The translations under genes and the position numbers were made by a program. A model generated the notes under the pieces. It ran no database searches. It was not told where the DNA came from and worked only from the letters and a program-made list of their open reading frames with translations. Below are positions 7,625 through 16,404 of a DNA stretch of 64,000 nt, piece after piece. The DNA comes from DATDPM01 sp963841995 (lineage in GTDB: Bacteria > Pseudomonadota > Alphaproteobacteria > DATDPM01). The DNA is taken from positions 124,001-188,000 of the forward strand of contig CAWJEX010000002.1 of NCBI GenBank assembly GCA_963841995.1, written 5' to 3'. The stretch's first letter is position 1, and each line of letters opens with the position of its first letter.

Positions 7625-8908
7625 TTAGTGTTGGGATGTTTTCTTCACGGCCCGCCAGCCGATATCGCGGCGGTAATAGCCGTCTTTCCAGTCGATCAAC
7701 GAGACCGCTGCATAGGCGCTTTTTTGCGCTTCTTCGATTGACGGGCCCAAACCGGTAACGCCCAAAACCCGTCCGCCATTGGCGACGATCTTTCCATCGA
7801 CCGCCTTGGTTCCGGCGTGAAAGACGGTGACGCCGGGAACTTTCGCCGCCGCATCGAGCCCCTTGATCTCCGTGCCTTTGGCGAATTCGCCGGGATAGCC
7901 CTTGGCGGCGAGTACCACGCACAGGGCGGCGTCGTCGTGCCAGCGAAGGTCGAAATGGGCGAGCTGGCCCTCGCGGGCGGCGATCAATCCCGGAAGCAAA
8001 TCGGATTTGAGCCGCGGCAGCACGACCTGACATTCCGGATCGCCGAACCGGACATTGTATTCGAGAAGCTGCGGCCCCTCCCTGGTGACCATCAGGCCCG
8101 CAAAGAGAATACCTTTGAACGGCCGGCCTTCTTCCGCCATGCCGCGCACCGTGGGTTCGACGATCTCTTTCATCACCCGGGCGTTCATCGCTTCGGTCAT
8201 GATCGGTGCGGGCGAATAGGCGCCCATGCCGCCGGTGTTCGGTCCCGTATCGCCGTCGCCGATCCGCTTGTGATCTTGGGCGGAAGCCAAAGGCAGCGCC
8301 CGTTCGCCATCGACCAGCGCGAAAAAGCTTGCCTCTTCGCCTTCGAGGCGCTCCTCGACCAGTATGCGCAGGCCCGCAGCGCCGACGATGCGGTGGACCA
8401 GCATCTGTTCGGCGCCGGCAATCGCTTGTTCCACATTGTCAGCGACGATGACGCCCTTGCCCGCCGCCAAGCCGTCGGCCTTGACCACCAATGACCGGTT
8501 CTGGCCTTCGATATAGCGCCGGGCTTCTCCGATATCGCCGAAGACTTCGCCCGATGCGGTGGGAATGCCGTGCCGGCGGCAGAATTCCTTGGTGAAGGTC
8601 TTGGACGATTCGAGCATGGCGGCAGCCGCACTCGGCCCGAAGGCCGGAATCCCCTTCTCTTCCATCAAATCGACGATGCCGAGCGACAGGGGCGCTTCGG
8701 GCCCGACCACGACAAGATCGACCTTCTCTTTCTTGGCGAATTCGGCGAGTGCCGCGAGATCGTCGGCCGGAATCGGAACGCAGGTGGCAAACTCGGCGAT
8801 GCCGGCATTACCCGGCGCGCAGAAGAGCTTCTTCGTCAGGGCCGAAGCCCAAATGTCCCAAACGAGCGCGTGCTCGCGCCCGCCGCCCCCCACCACCAAT
8901 ATGTTCAT
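7625..8908 (-). CDS. purD: Phosphoribosylamine-glycine ligase (GAR synthetase)
   Basis: An ATP-grasp enzyme of 427 residues, the standard PurD length. It opens MNILVVGGGGREHAL, the nucleotide-binding loop of the N-terminal domain. Further landmarks are VVVGPEAPLSLG, KADGLAAGKGV (the ATP-grasp lysine segment), NTGGMGAYSP and LEYNVRFGDPECQ with metal-binding residues near 290. It catalyses the second step of de novo purine synthesis. It is divergent from xseA across 93 bp that must hold both promoters; no clear -35/-10 pair stands out there. Confidence 0.95.
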   Translation of the reverse strand: MNILVVGGGGREHALVWDIWASALTKKLFCAPGNAGIAEFATCVPIPADDLAALAEFAKKEKVDLVVVGPEAPLSLGIVDLMEEKGIPAFGPSAAAAMLESSKTFTKEFCRRHGIPTASGEVFGDIGEARRYIEGQNRSLVVKADGLAAGKGVIVADNVEQAIAGAEQMLVHRIVGAAGLRILVEERLEGEEASFFALVDGERALPLASAQDHKRIGDGDTGPNTGGMGAYSPAPIMTEAMNARVMKEIVEPTVRGMAEEGRPFKGILFAGLMVTREGPQLLEYNVRFGDPECQVVLPRLKSDLLPGLIAAREGQLAHFDLRWHDDAALCVVLAAKGYPGEFAKGTEIKGLDAAAKVPGVTVFHAGTKAVDGKIVANGGRVLGVTGLGPSIEEAQKSAYAAVSLIDWKDGYYRRDIGWRAVKKTSQH

Positions 8909-9001
8909 CCGCCCTCGGGCCGCGCGTTTCTTATTTTTCTTGGACTTAACTCTCGGATTGGGATTGGCGCGCGTGCGGCGCTATCATACCGGCTGAAAGC
9001 G

Positions 9002-10459
9002 ATGAGCGAAAAGCCCGAAGCTGAAGACTCTTTCCACAACCTGCCGGTGTATTCCGTCAGCGAGATTTCGGGCGCGGTGAAAAAGGCGCTCGAGTTCGGA
9101 TTTTCCCATATCCGGGTGCGCGGCGAGATTTCCGGCTTTAAACGCGCAACCTCCGGCCATGTTTATTTTGCGCTCAAGGATGAAGAAGCGGTCCTGGACG
9201 CGGTGAGCTGGCGGGGCACCCTGCCGCGGCTGGGTTTTGCCCTCGAAGACGGGCTGGAGGTGATCGCGACGGGGAGGATCTCGAGCTATCCCGGCCGCTC
9301 GAAATATCAAATCATCGTCGAAGAGGTGGAGCTCGCCGGCGAAGGCGCGCTGCTCAAGCTCCTCGCCGACCGGCGGAAGAAACTCGAAGCCGAAGGTCTC
9401 TTCGCCCCGGAACGCAAGAAAGAGCTTCCCTTCCTTCCCGAGGTGATCGGCGTCGTTACCTCGCCGACCGGGGCGGTGATTCGCGACATTCTCCACCGCC
9501 TAGCCGACCGCTTTCCCCGGCGCGTGTTGCTGTGGCCGGTGGCGGTCCAGGGCGAAGGGGCGGCCGAGCAGATTGCAGCGGCGATCCAAGGTTTCAACGA
9601 CCTGCCGGAAACGGGGTCCGTGCCGCGGCCGGATCTTCTCATCGTCGCCCGCGGCGGCGGAAGCCTGGAAGATCTCTGGGCCTTCAACGAGGAAATCGTG
9701 GTGCGTGCGGCGGCGGCCTCGAAAATTCCGCTCATTTCCGCAATCGGCCATGAGACCGATGTGACTCTCATCGATTTTGCCGCCGATCTGCGAGCCCCCA
9801 CACCGACCGCCGCCGCCGAAATGGCGGTGCCGGTGCGCGCCGAACTCCTGGCCGGTGTTCTCGATCATGCGCGTCGCATGGTCGGCGGCATGGCGCGGCT
9901 TTTGACCGAGCGGCGAAACCGGCTCGAAGCGTTGCGCCGCGGGCTGCCCGATCCGGTGCAGATCCTATCCACCGCGATGCAGCGCCTCGACGATCGGGCG
10001 GAGCGGCTATCTTTGGCGATGACGAATTTGCGCGTGCGGCTTGCCGATCGCGTGGCGAAGACTGCGGCGAAGCTGCGCCAGCCGGGAATTCTCATCAACG
10101 AAAAGCGTTCGCAGCTTGTTTCCGAATCGCGCGCTTTCGCGACCGCCGCAAAAGCGCTCGCGGCTCATGCCCGGCTTCGTCTCGATCATGCCGCGGCTTT
10201 GCTGGAAAGCTTTTCTTTCAAGCGGGTGCTGGACCGCGGCTTTGCGCTGGTCACCGATGCCGGCGAGCTTCCGGTAACCGCGGCGGCGGTGCTAGGCTCC
10301 GGCCAGGACATCGCGATCCATTTCCATGACGGCGCGATTGGCGCGCGGGTAACCGGTGCGAGATCCGCCGCGAAAGCCACGCCCGCGGCTGACCCTAAAA
10401 AGTCCGATCGAAAAATATCGCCAAAAAAGAAAGACGGGCGCCAGGGTGAATTGTTGTGA
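9002..10459 (+). CDS. xseA: Exodeoxyribonuclease VII large subunit
   Basis: A protein of 485 residues from the ATG at 9002; sequence upstream of that start reads antisense to purD and is not family-like. The N-terminal OB-fold is visible as VYSVSEISGAVKKALE, GEISGFKRATSGHVYF and LEVIATGRISSYPGRSKYQ. The catalytic domain follows with GVVTSPTGAVIRDI, VARGGGSLEDLWAFN and AIGHETDVTLIDFAAD, the conserved XseA motifs. A helical region and a lysine-rich tail complete it. With the small subunit XseB (not in this window) it degrades single-stranded DNA. The stop overlaps the start of the M23 gene (GTGA). Confidence 0.94.
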   Translation: MSEKPEAEDSFHNLPVYSVSEISGAVKKALEFGFSHIRVRGEISGFKRATSGHVYFALKDEEAVLDAVSWRGTLPRLGFALEDGLEVIATGRISSYPGRSKYQIIVEEVELAGEGALLKLLADRRKKLEAEGLFAPERKKELPFLPEVIGVVTSPTGAVIRDILHRLADRFPRRVLLWPVAVQGEGAAEQIAAAIQGFNDLPETGSVPRPDLLIVARGGGSLEDLWAFNEEIVVRAAAASKIPLISAIGHETDVTLIDFAADLRAPTPTAAAEMAVPVRAELLAGVLDHARRMVGGMARLLTERRNRLEALRRGLPDPVQILSTAMQRLDDRAERLSLAMTNLRVRLADRVAKTAAKLRQPGILINEKRSQLVSESRAFATAAKALAAHARLRLDHAAALLESFSFKRVLDRGFALVTDAGELPVTAAAVLGSGQDIAIHFHDGAIGARVTGARSAAKATPAADPKKSDRKISPKKKDGRQGELL

Positions 10460-11343
10460 CGCGAATTGTTGTGACACCCGTATCGAAAATTCCTCGGTGT
10501 AGCGTGATGCTGCCCGCCGGCCTAGCTCTTGCCATTTTATTCTCCGCCGCGGCGGTCGCGGCTCCGGTGAAGCTCGACGGCCCGACCGTTCAAGGCGGGT
10601 TGGTTGTCGGATACGCGGAGCCCGGCTCACGCGTCAGTCAGGACGGGAAGGAAATCGAGGTGGCGCCGGACGGCCGCTTTCTCCTCGGTTTTGCCTATGA
10701 CGCCCCGCCGGCAAGCGAGATCGATATCGAGCAGCCGGACGGCGAATCGGTGACGATACCGATCACGGTGGCTTCGCGCCAATTCGCAACCGAAAAGATC
10801 GACCATTTGCCGCCGGAGCAAGTGACGCCCGACGCAGAGGCGATGAAACGCATCGCCGCGGAGCGCGAGGAAGTCACCGCCGTCCAAACCAAGCCGACGG
10901 CAACGCCGCTTTTCATCCATCCGTTCGTCTGGCCGGCTACCGGCATCATTTCGGGAACCTATGGCAGTGCGCGGATTTTGAACGGCGAGCCGCGCTCGCC
11001 GCATATGGGCGTCGACGTTGCCGCCCCAGAAGGCACGCCGATCGTTGCTCCCACCGAAGGCCGCGTCGCTTTCGTCGCGGATCTCTTTTTCACCGGCAAC
11101 ACCGTGATTCTCGATCATGGGCTGGGTCTCACCTCTCTTTACGCGCATCTCGCCCATGTCGATGTGAAAGTTGGCGACTCCGTGCGCCAAGGCGACGTCA
11201 TCGGCGCGCTCGGCGCGACCGGCCGCGCCACAGCGCCCAATCTGCATTGGGGCGTGCATTTGAACGGGGTCGGTCTCGATCCGGCTCTGCTGGCGGGGCC
11301 GATGCCCAATAAACCGGTGCCGGGCGCTTCCAGCAAGAATTAG
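10456..11343 (+). CDS. Secreted M23-family metallopeptidase (LytM-like), one active-site residue altered
   Basis: A protein of 295 residues from a GTG that overlaps the xseA stop; an internal ATG at 10507 is an alternative start. Residues about 18-36 form a signal peptide ending near AVAA. A beta-rich linker leads to the C-terminal peptidase domain with HMGVDVA (His183, Asp187) and YAHL (His231). The last motif, usually HLHW, reads NLHW (Asn262-His264), so the zinc ligand is kept while the first histidine is replaced. It may be a low-activity hydrolase or a regulator of other cell-wall amidases, as EnvC-type proteins are. The stop overlaps the convergent lpxK stop by four bases. Confidence 0.85.
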   Translation: MTRIVVTPVSKIPRCSVMLPAGLALAILFSAAAVAAPVKLDGPTVQGGLVVGYAEPGSRVSQDGKEIEVAPDGRFLLGFAYDAPPASEIDIEQPDGESVTIPITVASRQFATEKIDHLPPEQVTPDAEAMKRIAAEREEVTAVQTKPTATPLFIHPFVWPATGIISGTYGSARILNGEPRSPHMGVDVAAPEGTPIVAPTEGRVAFVADLFFTGNTVILDHGLGLTSLYAHLAHVDVKVGDSVRQGDVIGALGATGRATAPNLHWGVHLNGVGLDPALLAGPMPNKPVPGASSKN

Positions 11344-12332
11344 GATCGGCGTTTGGGCAGAAGCGGTGCGATGAGGCGTGAGAGCGCCGCTTCATCGCGA
11401 AAGACCAGGTGGACAGAGAGCACCCGCACCTTGGGCCGCGATTCTTCCGGCACCCGCACCATATCTTTTGCCGTCGTAACAAGAAGCGCTCCGAAATTCG
11501 CGGCTTCTCTGGTCAGCTTCGCCATATCTTTCCGGGTAAAGCCATGGTGATCGGGGAAGGGGAATTTGCCGCGAAACTTGCAGCCCAATTCTTCGAGGGT
11601 GCGGAAAAACTTCGGCGGATCGCCGATTCCGGCAAAGGCGACAATCTCCCGTCCCGCCAAATCCTCCGCTTCGGGTCCGGGCAGGAGTTTTGCGCGCAAC
11701 AGCGGAATGGCGGCGGGGATGCTCGCCGTCACCCCGGATTCATTTTCGCCGACCAGAACCACCGCATCAGCCCGGCCGAGTCCCGCTGCGACGGTCTCGC
11801 GTAAGGGTCCGGAAGGCAGGATCCGCCGGTTGCCGAATCCGTAAGCGCCGTCGACAACCAGGATCGAAAGATCCTTGATCAGGGAGGGGTCCTGGTATCC
11901 GTCATCCATCACGATCAAATCGGCGCCGGCTTCGAAGGCGGCGCGCGCCGCGTCTCGCCGGTCACGGCAAACCCAGGTCGGTGCGGCCATCGCCAGCAGC
12001 AAGGCTTCGTCGCCGGCCTCGGCGGCGACGTGCCGCAGCGGATCGATGCGTCGCGCAGGCGCGGAGCGCGCGAAACTGCCGCGATAGCCGGTGGCAACGA
12101 AATGGGCGGCGATCCCCTGGCGCTTCAGGAATTCGGCCAAGGCCAAAGACACCGGTGTTTTGCCCGAGCCGCCGGCGACGATTCCACCGACGCAAATGAC
12201 CGGAATGGGGGCGCGCCAGGGCCGTGCAAAGGTGCTGCGTAAGGCGCTGCCTGCCCGGTAAGCGAGACTGAGCGGTGCCAGGATGGCGGACAGCGGTCCG
12301 GGCGCTTTAATCCAGAATTCAGGCGCGTGCAT
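11340..12332 (-). CDS. lpxK: Tetraacyldisaccharide 4'-kinase
   Basis: A protein of 330 residues that phosphorylates the 4' position of the lipid A disaccharide precursor at the inner membrane. A hydrophobic N-terminal stretch (APLSLAYRAGSALR) is followed by the P-loop VGGIVAGGSGKTPVSL (about residues 48-63). DLIVMDDGYQDPSLIKD is the conserved second motif, and FPDHHGFT lies near the C-terminus, all typical of LpxK. It is the last gene of a minus-strand lipid A block, overlapping waaA by 14 bases. Confidence 0.94.
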   Translation of the reverse strand: MHAPEFWIKAPGPLSAILAPLSLAYRAGSALRSTFARPWRAPIPVICVGGIVAGGSGKTPVSLALAEFLKRQGIAAHFVATGYRGSFARSAPARRIDPLRHVAAEAGDEALLLAMAAPTWVCRDRRDAARAAFEAGADLIVMDDGYQDPSLIKDLSILVVDGAYGFGNRRILPSGPLRETVAAGLGRADAVVLVGENESGVTASIPAAIPLLRAKLLPGPEAEDLAGREIVAFAGIGDPPKFFRTLEELGCKFRGKFPFPDHHGFTRKDMAKLTREAANFGALLVTTAKDMVRVPEESRPKVRVLSVHLVFRDEAALSRLIAPLLPKRRS

Positions 12333-13644
12333 GAGAAGAGTGAGGCGCCGAAGCGGATGGCGGCAAGGAAGATCGGAGCGTTATTCCCGAAAGAAACTGC
12401 GCCAGGTCTTTCATCACCCGGTCGAGAACAGCGGTCTTGGCATCGGCGACGGATTTGGCGGCCTGGGCGAGTTTGCTCGCCGCCGCAGGGTCCGCCAACA
12501 GGCGGTGCAGCGCAAGGCCGAGGGTTTCTTCATCGCCGACCGTGATGGCGGCGTTTGCATAGCCCATGTCGTCGGCGATCTCGCGGAAGTTCTGCATGTG
12601 CGGCCCGTGCAGAATGGCACAGCCGAGTTGCGCCGGCTCGATCAGATTGTGGCCGCCATGGGGAATGAGCGAACCGCCGATGAAGGCGATCGGGCACAGA
12701 CGATAGAAAAGCCCGAGCTCGCCCATGGTGTCGGCAATGTAAATCGCGGTGTTCGAATCGAGCGTCGCGCCGCGCGAACGCTGGGCCACCGGCAAGCCTT
12801 GCGCCCGCAGGGATTCGGCGATGGCATTTCCGCGTCCGGGATGCCGTGGCACGATGATGGTCAAGAGTTGCGGCAGGCCGCTCTCCAATTTCTTATGGAC
12901 CCGGCCGACGATGTCCTCTTCTCCGGCGTGAGTGCTCGAAGCGAGCCAACGCGGTCTTGTCCCGGTCAGCGCCGAAAGCCGGGTCAATTCATCGCCGTCG
13001 GCGGGAAGCGGCGCTGCGGCGAATTTCAGATTTCCCGGAGCATCGACGCGCTTGGCGCCCAGCTTGCGCAGACGTTCGGCTTCGGCTTCGCTTTGCGCGA
13101 GGCAGAGATCGAAGCAGTCGAGAATCGGGCGGATGAGCGAGGGCAGCCAGCGCCAGCGCGAATAGGCGCGGGGTGAAATTCGCGCATTGACGAGGACGAG
13201 TTTCGTTCCCCGCCGCCGCATCTCAGTCAGCGCATTGGGCCAGAATTCGGATTCGATCCACAGTGCCAAGTCCGGCCGCCAGTGATCGAGAAATCTTTGG
13301 ACGCAAGAAAGCCGATCGACCGGCGCATATTGATGGAAAGCGCGATCGGGCAATCGCTGGGCCATCAGGGCTGCGGACGTTACCGTGCCGGTGGTCACCA
13401 AAATATGCAGGGCCGGGTAATCGGCGAGTAGGCGGTCGATCAGCGAGAGAACCGACAGCGATTTGCCGACACTCGCCCCGTGAATCCAAATCAGCGGGCC
13501 GATCGGTCTTGCGACGCCGGTGCGGCCGAATTGTTCGCCGATGCGCGACCGCTCCTCCTTGCCGGCGGCCATGCGCCGTTCCAGGACTGCATCGATGAGA
13601 GGTGCGGCGACCGCCGACAGCCCGCGATAGAGCGTCAACATCAT
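12319..13644 (-). CDS. waaA: 3-deoxy-D-manno-octulosonic acid (Kdo) transferase
   Basis: A GT30 glycosyltransferase of 441 residues that adds Kdo to lipid IVA on the cytoplasmic face of the inner membrane. Conserved pieces include IWIHGASVGKSLSVL near residue 52, the LALWIESEFWPN motif, IIVPRHPGRG, and FIGGSLIPHGGHNLIEPA (sugar-nucleotide binding region, about 340-357). The C-terminal 25 residues are serine-, proline- and alanine-rich and may be disordered. The start overlaps the DUF374 stop as ATGA, so translation is coupled. Confidence 0.94.
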   Translation of the reverse strand: MMLTLYRGLSAVAAPLIDAVLERRMAAGKEERSRIGEQFGRTGVARPIGPLIWIHGASVGKSLSVLSLIDRLLADYPALHILVTTGTVTSAALMAQRLPDRAFHQYAPVDRLSCVQRFLDHWRPDLALWIESEFWPNALTEMRRRGTKLVLVNARISPRAYSRWRWLPSLIRPILDCFDLCLAQSEAEAERLRKLGAKRVDAPGNLKFAAAPLPADGDELTRLSALTGTRPRWLASSTHAGEEDIVGRVHKKLESGLPQLLTIIVPRHPGRGNAIAESLRAQGLPVAQRSRGATLDSNTAIYIADTMGELGLFYRLCPIAFIGGSLIPHGGHNLIEPAQLGCAILHGPHMQNFREIADDMGYANAAITVGDEETLGLALHRLLADPAAASKLAQAAKSVADAKTAVLDRVMKDLAQFLSGITLRSSLPPSASAPHSSHARA

Positions 13645-14423
13645 TTTGCGCCTCCCGACACTCTTGCCGCTGGGGATACGTCCTCCGGCCGAGTGCTTGC
13701 CGGAACCGGCTTAGTGCCGGTCCATTCCTCGGCGTCGGGCGCAACCGGAGCAACGCCGCACAACCGATCGGCCCGGTCGGTCACATTGTTTAGTTTTGCC
13801 TCGATTGCGCGTCTTGCCGCGTCCAGCGCGCTGTCGTCGGCCTTCGGATCGACGACGATCGGCTCGCCCCAAACGAAAGCGCCGCGGCCGAACGGGAAGG
13901 CGAAGGCAAATCGGTCCCAGCTCGCCATCAACCGCCGCGGCGTGCAGGAAAAAGCGGCGGGAACGACGGGAACGCCAGCCAATCTTGCCACCTGGGCGAT
14001 GCCGATGCTGGCGCGCATGCGCGGACCCTGCGGCCCATCCGGCGTAATTCCGATGCAATCCCCGTTGCGGATCGCCCGGACCATCGATCGCAACGCCGCA
14101 CCCCCGCCTCGAGACGACGAGCCGGCAATGGTATCGATGCCGAAATGGGCGACGGTCCTGGCGATGATCTGGCCGTCGCGATGCTGGGAGATCAGCATGT
14201 GAATGGGCACTTCGCGGTCCCAGCAATAGGGCATCATCAACAGCCGCCCGTGCCAGAAGCACAAAATAAACGGGCGTTTCTGCCGCCACAAGGCCCTGGG
14301 AATTTCGCCGCCTTCGACTTGCCACCTCCCGGTCTTACGGACGAAGCGGATGTAAAGGGCGGCGAGCGCGCAAAGCGCCCGCTGAGCGGCATCGCTTTGA
14401 AGAATCCGTTTGCGCAGCGTCAC
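13641..14423 (-). CDS. DUF374 lysophospholipid acyltransferase-family protein
   Basis: A protein of 260 residues with the acyltransferase-like core typical of DUF374: ILCFWHGRLLMMPY near 53-66 (in place of the classical HX4D region), ISQHRDGQIIARTVAHFG, GSSSRGGGAALRSMVRAI and GITPDGPQGPRM. In alphaproteobacteria this family is nearly always encoded beside waaA and lpxK, as here, which implies a role in lipid A or outer membrane lipid assembly; the precise reaction is not established. A low-complexity C-terminal tail of about 40 residues is present. It overlaps both msbA and waaA by four bases. Confidence 0.87.
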   Translation of the reverse strand: MTLRKRILQSDAAQRALCALAALYIRFVRKTGRWQVEGGEIPRALWRQKRPFILCFWHGRLLMMPYCWDREVPIHMLISQHRDGQIIARTVAHFGIDTIAGSSSRGGGAALRSMVRAIRNGDCIGITPDGPQGPRMRASIGIAQVARLAGVPVVPAAFSCTPRRLMASWDRFAFAFPFGRGAFVWGEPIVVDPKADDSALDAARRAIEAKLNNVTDRADRLCGVAPVAPDAEEWTGTKPVPASTRPEDVSPAARVSGGAK

Positions 14424-16198
14424 GAGGAGACGATTTGCACGCGCGAGGTTCCGGCTTCCCGCGTCTCTTCGGCGAATTGCAGGGCATAGAGTCGCGCATA
14501 GGTCCCGCGCCGCGCCAAGAGTTCCGCATTGGTGCCGCGCTCGGTCGCCCGGCCCTCTTCGATGACATAGATCAGATCGGCGGCGGTGATGGTGGAAAGC
14601 CGGTGAGCGATGACGAGGGTGGTGCGCCCCTTCGTCAATTCGGCGAGAGCCGCTTGAACCTGGCGCTCGGATTCGGTGTCCAAAGACGACGTCGCCTCAT
14701 CGAGCAACAAGATCGGCGCATTCTTGACCATGGCGCGGGCGATCGCGATCCGCTGGCGTTGGCCGCCGGAAAGTTTGACACCGTGCTCGCCGACCGGCGT
14801 GTCATAGCCTTCCGGGAGATTGACGATGAAATCGTGGGCGGCGGCGCGCTTGGCGGCTTCGACGATGTCGTCTTCGCTGCAGCCCCAGCGGCCATAGGCG
14901 ATGTTGGCGCGGACCGTATCGTCGAAGAGAGAGATCTCCTGGCTAACCAGGGCGATATTGGCGCGAAGCGACGCGAGCGTTGCATCGCGCACGTCCATGC
15001 CGTCGACGAGAATCCGCCCGTCCTTGACGTCGTAGAAGCGCGGAATGAGGTTGAGGATGGTCGATTTTCCCGCCCCTGAAGGCCCGACCAGGGCCACGGT
15101 TTTCCCCGCCGGGACACGAAGCGAGACTTCATGGAGGGCGTGACCGTCCGGTCCGTAGGAAAACGACACGCGATCGAAATCGATCTGGCCTTTTTTCACC
15201 ACCAAGGCACGCGCGTGCTCACGATCGGTAATCTCCGGCTCAATATCGAGCATGGCAAAAACACGTTCGGCGGCGCCCAAGCCTTCCTGCAAAAAGGTGT
15301 TGAGACTGCCGAGCGCTTTCATCGGCTGATAGGCGGCGATAAACGCGCCCAAAAAGGCGATAAACGCGCCCGTCGTGGTGTGGCCGGAAACCACCTGACG
15401 GCCGCCGTAATAGATGATGCCGGCTGCTCCGATGACGCCCAAGCTTTCCATCAATGGGCGGCCGACGGCACGCACGCGCGCGGCTTTAAAATTTTGGCGG
15501 AACACGGCGCCGATGATTTTACTGGCGCGCGCCTGTTCGTATTGCTCCATGCCGTAGGCCTTGACGTGCCGCGCTCCTTGGAAGGTTTCGCTGAGCAACG
15601 TCGCGAGATTCCCGATTTCGGCTTGGGTATTGGCGGACACGCGACGGATTTTCCGGCCGATGCGTACGATCGGCAACACTGCGATCGGGAAGATGAAGAA
15701 CACGGCGAGCGAAAGCCTCCAATCGGTCGAAATCATGACGCCCATAAGACCAATGAGGGTCAAGAGCTCGCGGCCAACGGAAATGAGCACGTTCGAAACC
15801 GCCGCGCGCAGCAGGTTCACGTCGTTGGTGAATTTTGAAATGAGATTGCCGGTTGAATTGTTGTGGAAGAAGGCGAGGTCGGCCCGCATCAAATGGGCGA
15901 ACATCTCGTTTTGGAAATCGTCGATGACGCGGAGCCCGATATTGCTGGTGAGCACACTTTGTCCGTAATCGGCAATGCCCTTGATGATGACGGTCGCGAT
16001 CAACGCGAGGGGCGCGATCACCAGCAGCGAGGGGTCTTTTTCGAAGAAGACTCCGTTCATGATCGGCTTCAGCAGCCAAACCATGAACGAATTCGCAGCG
16101 GCGTAAATCGCCATGAACAGAACGGCCAGCAGCAGCCGCCCGCGATAGGGACGCAAATAATTCCCGACCAGCCGGCGCGTCAGTTGCACCGAGCTCAT
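14420..16198 (-). CDS. msbA: ABC exporter, lipid A flippase type (MsbA-like)
   Basis: A fused permease-ATPase half-transporter of 592 residues. Six membrane helices occupy roughly residues 15-310, followed by an ATPase domain with Walker A GPSGAGKST, signature LSGGQRQRIAIARA, Walker B ILLLDEATSSLD and the switch histidine in VIAHRLST. Position at the head of DUF374-waaA-lpxK makes lipid A-core flipping across the inner membrane the likely role. ATG 16198 starts at the conserved SVQLTRRLVGNYLRPY region; an upstream TTG at 16237 would add 13 residues and cannot be excluded. Confidence 0.9.
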   Translation of the reverse strand: MSSVQLTRRLVGNYLRPYRGRLLLAVLFMAIYAAANSFMVWLLKPIMNGVFFEKDPSLLVIAPLALIATVIIKGIADYGQSVLTSNIGLRVIDDFQNEMFAHLMRADLAFFHNNSTGNLISKFTNDVNLLRAAVSNVLISVGRELLTLIGLMGVMISTDWRLSLAVFFIFPIAVLPIVRIGRKIRRVSANTQAEIGNLATLLSETFQGARHVKAYGMEQYEQARASKIIGAVFRQNFKAARVRAVGRPLMESLGVIGAAGIIYYGGRQVVSGHTTTGAFIAFLGAFIAAYQPMKALGSLNTFLQEGLGAAERVFAMLDIEPEITDREHARALVVKKGQIDFDRVSFSYGPDGHALHEVSLRVPAGKTVALVGPSGAGKSTILNLIPRFYDVKDGRILVDGMDVRDATLASLRANIALVSQEISLFDDTVRANIAYGRWGCSEDDIVEAAKRAAAHDFIVNLPEGYDTPVGEHGVKLSGGQRQRIAIARAMVKNAPILLLDEATSSLDTESERQVQAALAELTKGRTTLVIAHRLSTITAADLIYVIEEGRATERGTNAELLARRGTYARLYALQFAEETREAGTSRVQIVSS

Positions 16199-16331
16199 CT
16201 GGGCCCCAATTTTCGTGCTGCGGCGGTTCCCGCTCAATCCGAGCCCCTATCCGGCTGATCCTAGAAAAGGCTCCGACTCTCCAAAGCCTTAGACCGTGCT
16301 TCAGGGGGAACGATAGCATGTGAAACTGGGC

Positions 16332-16365
16332 GGGGCCAATTGCCGGCGCCAACCGCGCTGGCCCC
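16332..16365 (-). terminator. Possible terminator hairpin downstream of the nickel/cobalt transporter gene
   Basis: A 7-bp perfect stem (GGGGCCA / TGGCCCC) with a GC-rich 20-base loop lies between the transporter gene and msbA. There is no clear T-run, so a Rho-independent role is uncertain. It could instead be a simple inverted repeat in the promoter region of the msbA operon. Confidence 0.3.
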
Positions 16366-16404
16366 AATCATGTGGGAACGGCAGAGCCGCGGCGGGCAGA
16401 CGGT

